Counted from the first letter of the stretch, positions 1 to 8,564 are shown. The stretch: 64,000 nt of DNA from Chryseobacterium sp. MA9 (GCF_024399315.1 NZ_CP075170.1:4787501-4851500), one strand, 5' to 3'. Program-made: numbers and translations. The notes: a model not told the origin generated them from the sequence alone.

Positions 1-1
1 A

Positions 2-112
2 GATTCATCTTATTATTCTGCTAATAATATCTTCGAAAGTGATTCGTATGCGGCAAGTGAGGTTAAAAATAACAGAAACAATTTCTTCCTTACAGTAGGA
101 TGGAAGTTCTAA
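2..112 (+). CDS. C-terminal fragment of an outer-membrane beta-barrel protein
   Basis: The frame open from base 2 to the TAA at 110-112 gives the last 36 residues of a protein that begins upstream of the window. The end reads FFLTVGWKF, with alternating hydrophobic residues and a terminal phenylalanine, as in the last strand of Bacteroidota outer-membrane barrels recognised by the BAM machinery. A strong hairpin terminator follows within 25 bases, so the frame is probably a genuine gene end. The family cannot be named from this fragment. The barrel call rests only on the C-terminal strand pattern. Confidence 0.6.
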   Translation, partial: DSSYYSANNIFESDSYAASEVKNNRNNFFLTVGWKF

Positions 113-135
113 GCTTTACATAAGCTATATATAAT

Positions 136-166
136 AAAAAGCTCCGGATTTCGGAGCTTTTTTTAT
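136..166. terminator. Bidirectional intrinsic terminator
   Basis: The arms agctccg and cggagct flank the short loop gattt, with an A-run on the left and a T-run on the right. It sits between two convergent genes (barrel fragment on +, ZIP transporter on -) and can serve both. Confidence 0.85.
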
Positions 167-169
167 TTT

Positions 170-898
170 TTAATGAGAATGACCAACAGGATGTTGATGG
201 AAAACATGCATCATCAATGCAAGTGAAACTCCTAAAACAACCAGTCCGATCTTTACCCAGTCAATATTGTGATTTTTATTGCTTTCAAAAATGATCACTG
301 ATGAAATGTGAAGGAAAATTCCCCCTACAATAGCCAGAAAATAAGGCTGAAGATCAGGATTGAAATAATTTCCTAGCAACATTCCCATCGGAGAAGCCAG
401 TGCGAATAAAGCTACAATGAGAATAGACGGATAGGATGAAGAACTTTTGGATTCTCCTTTTCTGTTAAATAAAAATGCTCCCAGAATAAATGAAATAGGG
501 AGATTGTGAAATACAATTCCCCAAAGATAGGGAGACATCTCATGCTCTTCATTGGCAAGAGGAATCCCTTCAATAAAAGCATGGATGAATAATCCTACCA
601 TTAAAGCAACGGGAAGAATATTATGTTCGCTATGATGATGGAAGTGTCCGTGTTCAAAACCTTTGGTAAGCGCTTCCAGAATCATCTGGAGAAGAACTCC
701 TCCAATCACGAATATCCCAAGACTGTTACTTCCGGCAGAGGTATAAACCTGCGGAAATACTTCATTAAGACAGATCGTAATCAAAAAGCCGGCACTTAAT
801 ATCAGTAGATTTTTGGCCAGTTTTTCTTTTTTACCAAAGTGTTTTCCCAGAAATACTCCTGTTACGACACTTAAAATCAGTAAAAGTACTGTTGTCAT
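170..898 (-). CDS. ZIP family divalent metal transporter
   Basis: Integral inner-membrane protein of 242 residues, predicted to carry zinc or a similar divalent cation. Several hydrophobic helices are visible. The family signatures are in place: HAFIEGIPL near residues 106-114 (the ZIP helix IV metal-site motif) and FHNLPISF near 130-137 (helix V). A histidine-rich loop, HGHFHHHSEH, lies at about 83-92 between helices, as in many ZIP proteins, and there are further His residues at the C-terminus. The start codon overlaps by one base the stop codon of the upstream methyltransferase gene (TAATG arrangement), so the two are translationally coupled. The exact metal cannot be told from the sequence. 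Confidence 0.9.
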   Translation of the reverse strand: MTTVLLLILSVVTGVFLGKHFGKKEKLAKNLLILSAGFLITICLNEVFPQVYTSAGSNSLGIFVIGGVLLQMILEALTKGFEHGHFHHHSEHNILPVALMVGLFIHAFIEGIPLANEEHEMSPYLWGIVFHNLPISFILGAFLFNRKGESKSSSSYPSILIVALFALASPMGMLLGNYFNPDLQPYFLAIVGGIFLHISSVIIFESNKNHNIDWVKIGLVVLGVSLALMMHVFHQHPVGHSH

Positions 899-1623
899 TA
901 TTTTCTCTTAAATAAATTGATGCAACGTGGGGAATTTTCTTTATTAAATTCATTCAGCTGATAATCTCCCCAGATTTTTATTCTTTCAAAACCACACTCC
1001 GAAGCATAAGCATGGATAGCTTCCAGTGTATGAAGCTTTACTTTTTCAAAGAAATGAAAAGGTTTACCGTCTGCTTCAAAACGGATATCTTTGATGATAT
1101 GTCTGCCTTCTATCTTTTTCAGGATTTTAAAGTCTATATCACCGCGGGTGATTGCTGTTTCCGGGACTAAAGTATTTCTTACATATTCTTCATTCAGATA
1201 ATCCAGTACAAAATATCCTCCGGGCTTCAAAGCATTGTAAACAGACTGGAATACCTTTTTATCATCATTTTCATTATCAAAATACCCAAAACTTGTAAAT
1301 AAATTGAATACAGCATCCATTGGGTCTGCATCAATTGGATTTCTCATATCATGAACTTCAAAAATCAAGGTTTGATTTTCATACTGTTTGTCAGACTCAA
1401 TGCTTTGTCTTGAAAGGTCAAGCCCCAAAACATCATACCCTAATTTATTAAGAAAAACAGAGTGTCTTCCCTTTCCACAGGCAAGATCTATGATTTTCGA
1501 CTGAGGCGGCAACTGAAGGTCCGCAGTGAGCTTTGTAATGAAGTTTTCAGCTTCAGTATAGTCTCTGTTGCTATAAAGCAAATGATAATAAGGGGTATCA
1601 AACCAAGATTCAAACCATTCCAT
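898..1623 (-). CDS. Class I SAM-dependent methyltransferase
   Basis: Small soluble methyltransferase of 241 residues. The SAM-binding motif I is IDLACGKGRHS (about residues 45-55), and the post-I acid is in VLGLDLSRQS. The later motif GGYFVLDYLNE corresponds to the strand 5 region. The fold is a plain Rossmann-type class I domain with no extra domain, so the substrate is unknown and could be a small molecule. It is first in a two-gene unit with the ZIP transporter, which it overlaps by one base. The functional link to metal transport is not evident. It is divergent from the THUMP methyltransferase gene. Confidence 0.88.
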   Translation of the reverse strand: MEWFESWFDTPYYHLLYSNRDYTEAENFITKLTADLQLPPQSKIIDLACGKGRHSVFLNKLGYDVLGLDLSRQSIESDKQYENQTLIFEVHDMRNPIDADPMDAVFNLFTSFGYFDNENDDKKVFQSVYNALKPGGYFVLDYLNEEYVRNTLVPETAITRGDIDFKILKKIEGRHIIKDIRFEADGKPFHFFEKVKLHTLEAIHAYASECGFERIKIWGDYQLNEFNKENSPRCINLFKRK

Positions 1624-1760
1624 AATGCAAAAATAACTAAATTTGTGCGGTTAAAAGCAAAGTATTTTACAACATTAAGAGATTGAAAAATTCAATTGGA
1701 CAAGAAGTTGGATAGCTAATCTTTTAATTTTTAAAACTTTAAATCTTTTAATTCATACTT

Positions 1761-2924
1761 ATGGATACAGAAAATATTAAAATACAGATAAAGACATTCT
1801 TCGGATTGGAGCAGATTCTGGCAGAAGAAATCAAAAAACTGGGCGGAAGAAATGTTGAAATTAAAAACAGAGCGGTAAATTGTGAAGGAGATCTTGGTTT
1901 TCTTTACAAGATCAATTACTCTGCGAGAACAGCATTGAAAATCTTAGTGCCGATTCATGAGTTTAAAGCTTTTAATCAGCATCAGTTTTATGACAGGCTA
2001 TTCAAATTTGAATGGGAAAACTTCATGGATGTTGACCAGTCTTTCTCTATTGATGCAACGGTAAACTCCGAAACGTTCAAACATTCTCAGTTTGTAACTT
2101 TAAAAATGAAGGATGCCATCGTGGATTATTTCCAGGAAAAATTCAAAAGACGTCCGAATGTAGAAACGAGAAATCCGGATATCAAATTCCATCTTCATAT
2201 TGACAGAGAATTGGTGATGATTTCAATGGATTCTTCAGGAGATCCTTTGTTTAAAAGAGGATACAGAAGAGAACAGGGAGAAGCTCCTATCAATGAGGTT
2301 CTTGCCAGCGGAATGCTTCAGCTGGCTGGCTGGGATGGAAAAGGTAATTTCCTTGATCCTATGTGTGGCTCCGGAACTTTGTTGATTGAAGCGGCAATGA
2401 TTGCCATGGATCTTCCGGCTCAGATTTTCAGAAAGAGATTCGGGTTCCAGAACTGGAATAACTATGATGCAGAATTGTTTGCAAAAATTAAAGAATTCAG
2501 AATTAACAGAGTCAGACAGTTTGATGGAAAAATTGTTGGGTATGACATTGATGCAAGAATGCTGAATGCTGCAAGAATGAACGTAGAAGCAGCAGAAATG
2601 GAAGATGTTATCGAAATTAAAAAACAAAACTTCTTTGATTCCAAGAAAGAATTGTTCCCATTATTAATGGTATTCAATCCACCATATGATGAGAGAATTT
2701 CCATTAATGATGATGATTTCTACAAAAAAATCGGAGATACTTTTAAAACCCATTATCCGAATACATTAGCATGGCTGATCTCTTCAGACCTGGAAGCAGT
2801 GAAGAAAATTGGTCTGCGTCCTTCAAGAAAAATCAAACTTTTCAACGGAAAGCTGGAAGCGAGATTTTTACAGTACGAAATGTATGAAGGAACGAAGAAA
2901 GTACATAAACTGGAAGATAAATAA
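1761..2924 (+). CDS. THUMP-domain class I RNA methyltransferase (RlmL/YpsC type)
   Basis: Predicted rRNA guanine-N2 methyltransferase, 387 residues. The N-terminal part (about 1-160) has the layout of a THUMP RNA-binding domain. The C-terminal part has motif I LDPMCGSGTLLIEAA near residue 200 and the amino-methyltransferase motif FNPPYDERI near 308. In the family this motif flips out and methylates an exocyclic amine. The length fits the single-catalytic-domain YpsC-like group rather than the two-domain E. coli RlmL, so the exact target base (G2445 in E. coli 23S rRNA) is inferred only. The gene begins with ATG after an AT-rich leader rich in the word AAATCTTTTAAT. A short membrane-protein gene follows 9 bases downstream. 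Confidence 0.88.
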   Translation: MDTENIKIQIKTFFGLEQILAEEIKKLGGRNVEIKNRAVNCEGDLGFLYKINYSARTALKILVPIHEFKAFNQHQFYDRLFKFEWENFMDVDQSFSIDATVNSETFKHSQFVTLKMKDAIVDYFQEKFKRRPNVETRNPDIKFHLHIDRELVMISMDSSGDPLFKRGYRREQGEAPINEVLASGMLQLAGWDGKGNFLDPMCGSGTLLIEAAMIAMDLPAQIFRKRFGFQNWNNYDAELFAKIKEFRINRVRQFDGKIVGYDIDARMLNAARMNVEAAEMEDVIEIKKQNFFDSKKELFPLLMVFNPPYDERISINDDDFYKKIGDTFKTHYPNTLAWLISSDLEAVKKIGLRPSRKIKLFNGKLEARFLQYEMYEGTKKVHKLEDK

Positions 2925-2933
2925 CGATTAGAG

Positions 2934-3365
2934 ATGTCCTGGAATTTTCTTGATGTTTTTGATGTGATTTTTGATGTGTTAGACCTGTTTGGTTCTGGTT
3001 TTGGATCATCACGTTCAACTTCTGACAGAAAGAGTCTGAATTATGATGAGAAACCTCAAAAGAAAGAATCTAAGATATCAGAATACTTCACAGAGAAAGT
3101 AAGTGCAGGAGCTCTGATATTGGCAGCATTTTCTTTTTTTATTGTTTTTAAAGATCCTTTACCTGTACAAAATTATACACAGACATTAGTGGTAGCTTCT
3201 TTAATAGGAGTCAGCATTTCGTTTTTAGTTTTTTTTGTTCTGCATGTACTGGAGCTTTATTATTTTAAAACGCTGCTCAAACTACTTCTTTTCAGCTGTT
3301 CAGTAATTGCTTTTTTTATTTCGGTAGTATTTTATCTCTACTTTAAATCAGGATTGTTTATCTAG
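2934..3365 (+). CDS. Hypothetical small membrane protein
   Basis: Not recognised as a named family. The 143 residues begin with an amphipathic, Phe/Asp-rich segment (MSWNFLDVFDVIFDVLDLFG), followed by a Ser/Lys-rich linker and three hydrophobic helices in the second half (about 57-72, 83-105 and 112-140). The ATG is 9 bases after the stop of the RNA methyltransferase gene, so co-transcription is likely. A perfect 14-bp hairpin follows the gene. Base composition and codon use look like the surrounding genes, so it is probably real, but its role is unknown. Confidence 0.7.
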   Translation: MSWNFLDVFDVIFDVLDLFGSGFGSSRSTSDRKSLNYDEKPQKKESKISEYFTEKVSAGALILAAFSFFIVFKDPLPVQNYTQTLVVASLIGVSISFLVFFVLHVLELYYFKTLLKLLLFSCSVIAFFISVVFYLYFKSGLFI

Positions 3366-3389
3366 AAAATTGTATTCAGTTAAATCATA

Positions 3390-3423
3390 AAAATAGGTTG
3401 TACGAATATGTACAACCTATTTT
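3390..3423. terminator. Bidirectional intrinsic terminator
   Basis: A perfect 14-bp inverted repeat (arms 3390-3403 and 3410-3423, each containing aataggttgtac or its complement) with a six-base loop. It lies between convergent genes, with A and T runs on both outer sides. Confidence 0.88.
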
Positions 3424-3426
3424 GTT

Positions 3427-4233
3427 TTATCTTGCGAGAGAAGGTGCAAAACCATACTGCTTTTTAAAAGCATGCGAAAAATGTGACAGATCTTCAAAAC
3501 CTACTTCCAGGAAAACATCGGAAGGTTTTTTATTTTTTTCAGATAAATGATAATAAGCCAGTTCAAGACGCTTTTGAGTAAGCCATCGCTGTGGAGTGGT
3601 TTGAAAAATCTTTCTGAAATCACGGTTAAACGTTGATAAACTTCTTCCCGTCAGATATCCGAACCGTTCCAAAGGCATATTGAACATATAATTTTTTTCC
3701 ATAAAACTAATCATATCCACTTTTCCCGGCTCGTCAAAATCAGCAAGTACAGAATCTATATTCTGATCAATTTCCCTTAAAATACTGATTGCTTCAGTGA
3801 TCTTTAAATGAGCAATATTCTCGGGAAGAGATCCTTCCATTTCAAAATAAGGAATGAGAGAGGCCAGGCAGCTGTTCAGAAGCGGATGACTGCTAAAGCT
3901 ATAAATACTGGATTCCCGATATCCTGTTTTCTTTTGGTCATTAACAGAGCTGTAAAACGCTTTCAGACGTTCTGTTGTAAGATGCATAACCACCGCTTTA
4001 TGAGGAAGCCCGTCTTTTGGATAGTTGATAATCGTGGCAAGATGGTTCCTCGGGATCAGAAAAATATCTCCGGCGTTGAACAAATAAGTTTTGTCAGACT
4101 GAATAATTTTCGTTTCTCCTGATATAAACCAGACCAGCATATGATATTCAAAAACCGTTTCCGTTTTGAACAGCTTATCATCATAACTGGAAAGCTTGAT
4201 ATCCGGTGTGAGGTATTGTATCTGGAAATCCAT
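3427..4233 (-). CDS. AraC family transcriptional regulator
   Basis: Regulator with an N-terminal cupin-like sensor part (MLVWFISGETKI, FNAGDIFLIPRN) and a C-terminal double helix-turn-helix (MPLERFGYLTGRSLSTFNRDF and DVFLEVGFEDLSHFSHAFKK). The open frame extends to 4311, but the extra N-terminal 26 residues look non-coding and would bring the start close to the stop of the SDR gene. I chose the ATG at 4233, which gives the usual MDFQIQYL-type beginning and 268 residues. It lies 40 bases downstream of the SDR gene on the same strand, so the pair probably forms one transcript and the regulator may control the SDR gene. The ligand is unknown. Confidence 0.88.
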   Translation of the reverse strand: MDFQIQYLTPDIKLSSYDDKLFKTETVFEYHMLVWFISGETKIIQSDKTYLFNAGDIFLIPRNHLATIINYPKDGLPHKAVVMHLTTERLKAFYSSVNDQKKTGYRESSIYSFSSHPLLNSCLASLIPYFEMEGSLPENIAHLKITEAISILREIDQNIDSVLADFDEPGKVDMISFMEKNYMFNMPLERFGYLTGRSLSTFNRDFRKIFQTTPQRWLTQKRLELAYYHLSEKNKKPSDVFLEVGFEDLSHFSHAFKKQYGFAPSLAR

Positions 4234-4273
4234 TGTCAAAAGTTTTTCATTACAAATGTATTTAAAAAAACAG

Positions 4274-5287
4274 TTATTTGGCATCAAAGCGGAATCCCAA
4301 CATCTCTTCACTCAGTTTCCATAACTCTTCTGCATTCTTTTTATCAATAGAATAGGGCTGTACTCCTCGGATGGTAGCCGGTTCATCAAACCTGTGCTCA
4401 ATCTGCCCTCTGTCGATCTCCGCAATATCACAGTTTTCACAATAAACTCCGCCTATTTCGTTGAGTTGAGGGCTTACAGCGCACCAGACTGTTGTTGCAG
4501 CTCCTTGTGGTAAGGTTTTCAACCGTGCTTCCACTTCCGGTTTGATATTTCCGTTTTCATCATGAGTTCCAAGCTGTTTAAAAAGTTCAGTAGGTTCTTC
4601 TCTGCCCAGATCAGTTCCGTATACAGAACCCGGGTGAAGAGAATAAGCTCTGATATTGAATTTTTTCCCCCTCTCATCAAGTTCTACAGCAAATAAATTA
4701 CAGGCTGTTTTGGATTGCCCGTATCCGGAAAGGGTGTCATAATCTCTTTTCTCAAAATTGGGGTCTTCAAAATTAAAAGGAGACATCTGGTGTCCATAAG
4801 AAGAAACACTGATAACTCTTGCTCCGTTTGCTTTTTTTAGAGCCGGCCATAGTTTTGCAGTAAGGTGGAACTGTCCAAGGTAGTTAGTTGCCAGCTGAGA
4901 TTCAAAACCTCTACTGTCTCTGCGGAGAGGAACCCACATGATTCCTGCATTATTAATAAGGATATCGAGACTTCTGCCCGATGATAAAAATCTTTCTGCA
5001 AAAGCATCAATGGATGCCGGATCCATCAGATCCATTTTTTCAAGATCAAAATTTTGAATTCCTGTAAGGTTTTTTCCTGCTTTTTCAATATCTCTGGCGG
5101 GAATAATAACATGCGCTCCGGCTGAAGTAAGGGCTTTTGTGGTTTCAAGACCAATGCCTGCATAACCACCGGTAATGATAACGTTTTTTCCGGTAAGATC
5201 AATTCCCTGAATAACTTCCTGAGCTGTTGAAAACGCATTAAAGCCAGATTGAATAGGTTGCTGCAATGAGCTGATAGTTGGTTCCAT
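4274..5287 (-). CDS. Short-chain dehydrogenase/reductase (SDR), NAD(P)-dependent
   Basis: Oxidoreductase of 337 residues. The cofactor motif is TGGYAGIG at about 39-46, the structural motif NNAG is in ILINNAGIMWVP near 110, and the catalytic Tyr/Lys pair is in SGYGQSKTACNLF. The order and spacing follow the retinol-dehydrogenase/WW-oxidoreductase-like group of SDRs, which are longer than the 250-residue classical type. The substrate cannot be told. It is followed on the same strand by an AraC regulator and is divergent from a glycosyltransferase gene. Similar AraC-SDR pairs are common in flavobacteria, where the regulator often controls the enzyme; here this is inference. Confidence 0.9.
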   Translation of the reverse strand: MEPTISSLQQPIQSGFNAFSTAQEVIQGIDLTGKNVIITGGYAGIGLETTKALTSAGAHVIIPARDIEKAGKNLTGIQNFDLEKMDLMDPASIDAFAERFLSSGRSLDILINNAGIMWVPLRRDSRGFESQLATNYLGQFHLTAKLWPALKKANGARVISVSSYGHQMSPFNFEDPNFEKRDYDTLSGYGQSKTACNLFAVELDERGKKFNIRAYSLHPGSVYGTDLGREEPTELFKQLGTHDENGNIKPEVEARLKTLPQGAATTVWCAVSPQLNEIGGVYCENCDIAEIDRGQIEHRFDEPATIRGVQPYSIDKKNAEELWKLSEEMLGFRFDAK

Positions 5288-5452
5288 TTTTTTGTTGTTT
5301 TAAATTTCTATAGCAAAATTAGGAGGGATTTCTCATGGTTATTTTGTTTAAAATGTCAAATAACTTGGCTCAGAATTTCATTTGTAAGCTCCATATATTA
5401 AAGCAAATAAGATTACATATCGTTAATTTCTCTGAATAAGCTGTTAAACTGT

Positions 5453-5483
5453 TTGTAGGTTGTTCTGTGAATAAGTAATTTTG
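5453..5483 (+). promoter_or_regulatory. Bacteroidota-type promoter for the glycosyltransferase gene
   Basis: TTG at 5453-5455, a 20-base spacer, and TAATTTTG at 5476-5483 match the Bacteroidota -33/-7 pattern TTG-N(19-21)-TAnnTTTG. The predicted transcript would begin only about 5-10 bases before the TTG start codon at 5497. Confidence 0.65.
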
Positions 5484-5496
5484 AAAAATTTTCAAT

Positions 5497-6501
5497 TTGA
5501 AGCCTACTATTTCCATTGTCGTTGCCATTTACAACCGAAAAGATGAACTTTTTGAGCTGCTGACCTCCCTTACCCAGCAGACAGATAGGGAGTTCGAGAT
5601 CATTATCGTAGATGATGGTTCTTTGATTGATCTGAAACCTACCATCAAAAACTTTGAACAGGGTTTAGATATTAAATATTTCAGAAAGGATAACTCAGGG
5701 CCCGGATTGACAAGAAACTACGGGGCGGCAAGAGCAGCGAATGAATGGCTGGTATTTGTAGACAGTGATGTCATCGTGGAAAAGGATTATATTGAACATA
5801 TTAAAAACGATATCATTACAATTCCCTGTGATGCGTTTGGGGGAGCAGATAAGGCGCATAAAGGGTTTAACCTGATGCAGAAAGCCATTTCCTATTCCAT
5901 GACTTCTGTTTTTACAACCGGAGGGATAAGAGGAAATAAAAAAGCAGTTTCCAAGTTTCAGCCCAGAAGCTTCAACATGGGCGTGAAAAAGGCTGTTTTT
6001 GAAAAAGTAGGCGGATTTTCAGAAATGAGAATAGGTGAGGATCCGGATCTGTCTATGACCCTTTGGGAAAATGGTTTTACTACTGCTTTTTTTGATGATA
6101 TTGCTGTATATCATAAACGTAGAGTTGATTTTGGAAAATTCTCCAAGCAGGTCTATCAGTTTGGATGTGCAAGACCAATTCTGAATCAGAGACACCCCAA
6201 CTATGTGAAGATTTCTTTCGCATTTCCTACCTTATTTATGTTAGGGTATGTGATGGGCTTTCTGGAGTATTTTATGTTGGGAAGAGGAGTAATCCTTTCT
6301 TTCTACGGATTGTACACCTTCTTGGTATTGTTTCATGCTTTATTACTTACTAAAAATATCAGCATTGCCGGTATGGCGGTTATTTCCACTTATATTCAAA
6401 TGTTTTCTTACGGATATGGGTTCTTAAAATCCTGGATTCTGCTGAATGTTTTAAAAATGAAACCTGAGGAAGCCTTTCCACATCATTATTATAAGAAGTA
6501 A
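5497..6501 (+). CDS. Family 2 glycosyltransferase with C-terminal membrane helices
   Basis: GT-A fold glycosyltransferase of 334 residues that uses a nucleotide-sugar donor. It begins with the family's first beta strand (ISIVVAIYNRKDELFELL) and has DDGS near 40, the metal-binding FVDSDV near 90, and GGFSEMRIGEDPDLSMTL, the ED acceptor/catalytic region. Two to three hydrophobic helices near 245-310 anchor it to the membrane. The start is TTG, not ATG: a stop codon lies in frame at 5482-5484 and the next in-frame ATG is deep inside the domain, so TTG is the only start that keeps strand 1. The predicted promoter lies just upstream. The role is probably surface polysaccharide or glycolipid synthesis; no other sugar gene is adjacent. 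Confidence 0.88.
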   Translation: MKPTISIVVAIYNRKDELFELLTSLTQQTDREFEIIIVDDGSLIDLKPTIKNFEQGLDIKYFRKDNSGPGLTRNYGAARAANEWLVFVDSDVIVEKDYIEHIKNDIITIPCDAFGGADKAHKGFNLMQKAISYSMTSVFTTGGIRGNKKAVSKFQPRSFNMGVKKAVFEKVGGFSEMRIGEDPDLSMTLWENGFTTAFFDDIAVYHKRRVDFGKFSKQVYQFGCARPILNQRHPNYVKISFAFPTLFMLGYVMGFLEYFMLGRGVILSFYGLYTFLVLFHALLLTKNISIAGMAVISTYIQMFSYGYGFLKSWILLNVLKMKPEEAFPHHYYKK

Positions 6502-6738
6502 GGTGACAGGGGTAATGTCCGCAAAAGATAATTCAATAGGAATGGGCTTTAACCATTTATCAAATAAATAAAATCTTCCAACGGTTTTAGCCAAAACCTA
6601 TTAGACGATGATACACAACGTTTGTCATTCCGCAGGAATCTCAACAGAGACTAAAAGCCATTACAATTTCCCTAACAATTCCGTTTGTAACCTCTCGACA
6701 CCTCCGGAGGTCTAAAACAATAGTGAAACCAACCTTCC

Positions 6739-6864
6739 AAGTCCTCGGATTGTTAAAAACAAGTATGTTTATGACTTCCAGAGATGTCGGGTAGTCTCTT
6801 GCAAGTTGTGGGAAACCTTCTGCGATGTCGGGAGGGGTGTTTTAAGTCTGTTTGTAATCAAACA
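6739..6864. repeat. Degenerate ~21-nt quasi-tandem repeats
   Basis: Six successive units begin at about 6739, 6761, 6782, 6803, 6823 and 6844 with aagtcctcgg, aagtatgttt, agatgtcggg, aagttgtggg, cgatgtcggg and aagtctgttt. The spacing is 20-22 bases. The exact word GATGTCGGG occurs twice (6783 and 6824). No frame is kept open over the series. Its style resembles the ~22-nt array at the right end of the window. Confidence 0.5.
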
Positions 6865-7133
6865 ACTTTTTATAATGCTCGAATGAGCTGGTAAAGGCTG
6901 ATGAAAAACTCGTCACTAGATCTTACGCTGCGTAGTTTTTCTTTTTGCATGACCCGTATTTTTTACAAATATGCAAAATATTACGCGAAAAAATATTTCT
7001 TTTTTTCAGAAATTGTAAGGGAACAGTTTTCTCAATCATTGAGAAGCTTTTTGCGTATAATCAGAGTAGCGCTTTTCGCACTCCCGTTGCCATTCAGCAG
7101 AAATCTAGATCTGATGCTGTGATTTGAATAAGA

Positions 7134-7165
7134 AAAAAGGCTGTTCCAAATGAAGCAGCCTTTTT
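7134..7165. terminator. Intrinsic terminator after the PLP lyase gene
   Basis: Arms aaaaaggctg (7134-7143) and cagccttttt (7156-7165) pair perfectly. The A/T runs on both sides allow it to work for the minus-strand lyase gene. Confidence 0.8.
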
Positions 7166-7177
7166 ACAATAATAAAT

Positions 7178-8407
7178 TTAGGATATAGAAATGTTTTCAT
7201 GGTGGTTAAGAACACCTACTTTCAGCATACACTCCTTCATTTTATGGTAAGTTCTTTTGATGTCGTGATCCAGGCCGATGGAGAATCTGATCAATCCGTC
7301 GGAAATCCCTATGGAAGCACGTTCTTCCTCTGGAATTTCAGATGAAGTAGATTTTCCTGAGCATGAGAATAAGGTTTTATAGAATCCTAAGCTTACAGCA
7401 AGGTAGCCAAGGTTTTCTGCCTGCATCATTTCCATCAGTTCATTTGCCTTTTCTGTTGTGCCTGCATCCAGAGTAAGTAATCCTCCGTATCCGTATTCTT
7501 CATGAATCATGCTTTTCATTAATTCATGGTTTTTGTGCGATGGTAATCCCGGATAAGATACCTTTAAACCATCTTCCTCGAATCTTTCAGCAAGATACAT
7601 CGCATTGTGGCTGTGCTGTTTTATTCTGATATGTAATGTTCTCAGGTTTTTTAAAATACTTGAAGATCTTAAACTGTCCATCGTTGGTCCAAGAAGCATA
7701 CACGCCCCGGAATTTACATTTTTGGTATCATCAATAAATGCCTGTGTTGCACAATATACACCTCCTACAGTATCACTGCTTCCATTGATGAATTTCGTTA
7801 AACTGTGGATCACAACATCTGCCCCGAATACTGTAGGAGAGATAGAAAGAGGGGAGAAGGTATTGTCTACAATCAGTTTCAGGTTGTGTTTTTTACAGAT
7901 TTCAGAAAGTTTTCTAAGGTCTGCTACTTCAAGAAGCGGATTGCTCACGCTTTCACAGTAGATTACTTTAGTATTGGGAGTAATTGCATTTTCTACTGCC
8001 TCAAAATTGTTGATGTCAACAAAGCTGGTTGCTACATTAAACTGAGGCATGAAGTTTTTAAGAAAAGCATAAGTTCCTCCGTAGATGGTTCTGCTTGAAA
8101 TAATATGGTCTCCACTTTTGCACAGCTGCATCAAAACAGAAGTAATAGCTCCCATTCCGGATGCGGTAACGTTGGCAGATTCCGTGTTTTCCATCTTGGC
8201 AAGAGCTTGTGCCAGATAAAGGTTCATTGGGGATGAATGTCTGGAGTACAGATAGCATCCTTCCGCATTTCCTTCAAAAGTATCAAACATGGTCTTTGCA
8301 GAAAGGAACGTATAGGTAGAGCTGTCTGAGATAGAAGGATTCACTCCTCCGAATTCACCAAAATACTGAAGATCCTGGATCTCGTTGGCTGCGTTAAAGT
8401 TTTCCAT
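7178..8407 (-). CDS. PLP-dependent Cys/Met metabolism enzyme (methionine gamma-lyase/cystathionine lyase type)
   Basis: Fold-type I PLP enzyme of 409 residues from the trans-sulfuration family. YSRHSSP near 54-60 carries the Tyr/Arg that hold the phosphate of the neighbouring subunit, SGMGAI near 83-88 is the PLP phosphate loop, VDNTF near 180 holds the aspartate that pairs with the ring nitrogen, and K205 in HSLTKFINGSSD is the Schiff-base lysine. The C-terminal FSIGLD is also usual. Members cleave or exchange the sulfur side chain of methionine, cysteine or cystathionine, and the exact reaction cannot be read off. It is divergent from an Lrp/AsnC regulator, as for many amino-acid lyases, which suggests induction by its substrate amino acid. 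Confidence 0.85.
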   Translation of the reverse strand: MENFNAANEIQDLQYFGEFGGVNPSISDSSTYTFLSAKTMFDTFEGNAEGCYLYSRHSSPMNLYLAQALAKMENTESANVTASGMGAITSVLMQLCKSGDHIISSRTIYGGTYAFLKNFMPQFNVATSFVDINNFEAVENAITPNTKVIYCESVSNPLLEVADLRKLSEICKKHNLKLIVDNTFSPLSISPTVFGADVVIHSLTKFINGSSDTVGGVYCATQAFIDDTKNVNSGACMLLGPTMDSLRSSSILKNLRTLHIRIKQHSHNAMYLAERFEEDGLKVSYPGLPSHKNHELMKSMIHEEYGYGGLLTLDAGTTEKANELMEMMQAENLGYLAVSLGFYKTLFSCSGKSTSSEIPEEERASIGISDGLIRFSIGLDHDIKRTYHKMKECMLKVGVLNHHENISIS

Positions 8408-8500
8408 AAATATTGTTTTTATTTTATTGTTCCAAATTGCATTAATTTGCTAATTATTACAACATAAATTTGAATTTATAGAATATAAAACTGTAAAATA

Positions 8501-8533
8501 TTGTTTATTTAGAAAAAATATTTAGTATCTTCG
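8501..8533 (+). promoter_or_regulatory. Probable promoter of the Lrp/AsnC regulator gene
   Basis: TTG at 8501-8503 and TATCTTCG at 8526-8533 (a variant of TAnnTTTG) are 22 bases apart and lie 31 bases before the ATG at 8565. The surrounding 157-base divergent region would also hold the lyase promoter and regulator sites. Confidence 0.45.
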
Positions 8534-8564
8534 AAATTATTAAACTTTTACCAAAAAAATATCT

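Larger units (their letters stand above)
6502..7177. other. Gene-free stretch with repeat-like DNA
   Basis: No convincing gene. The open frames at 6901-7127 give Phe/Lys-rich peptides without family character. The left part holds a CATTCCGCAGGAATCTC segment (about 6627-6643) of the kind I recall as dispersed in flavobacterial intergenic DNA, and a perfect 12-bp palindrome ACCTCCGGAGGT at 6700-6711. The middle holds a series of degenerate ~21-base repeats (separate entry). The right end holds a terminator for the lyase gene. The long gap may also mark a decayed gene, but I see no recognisable remnant. Confidence 0.6.

Noticed and set aside
6901..7127. Two overlapping open frames of 60-73 codons between the glycosyltransferase and the lyase.
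   Set aside because: Their translations are Phe/Lys/Ile-rich without a family pattern or a plausible promoter and run up to a terminator; they look like chance frames in AT-rich DNA.
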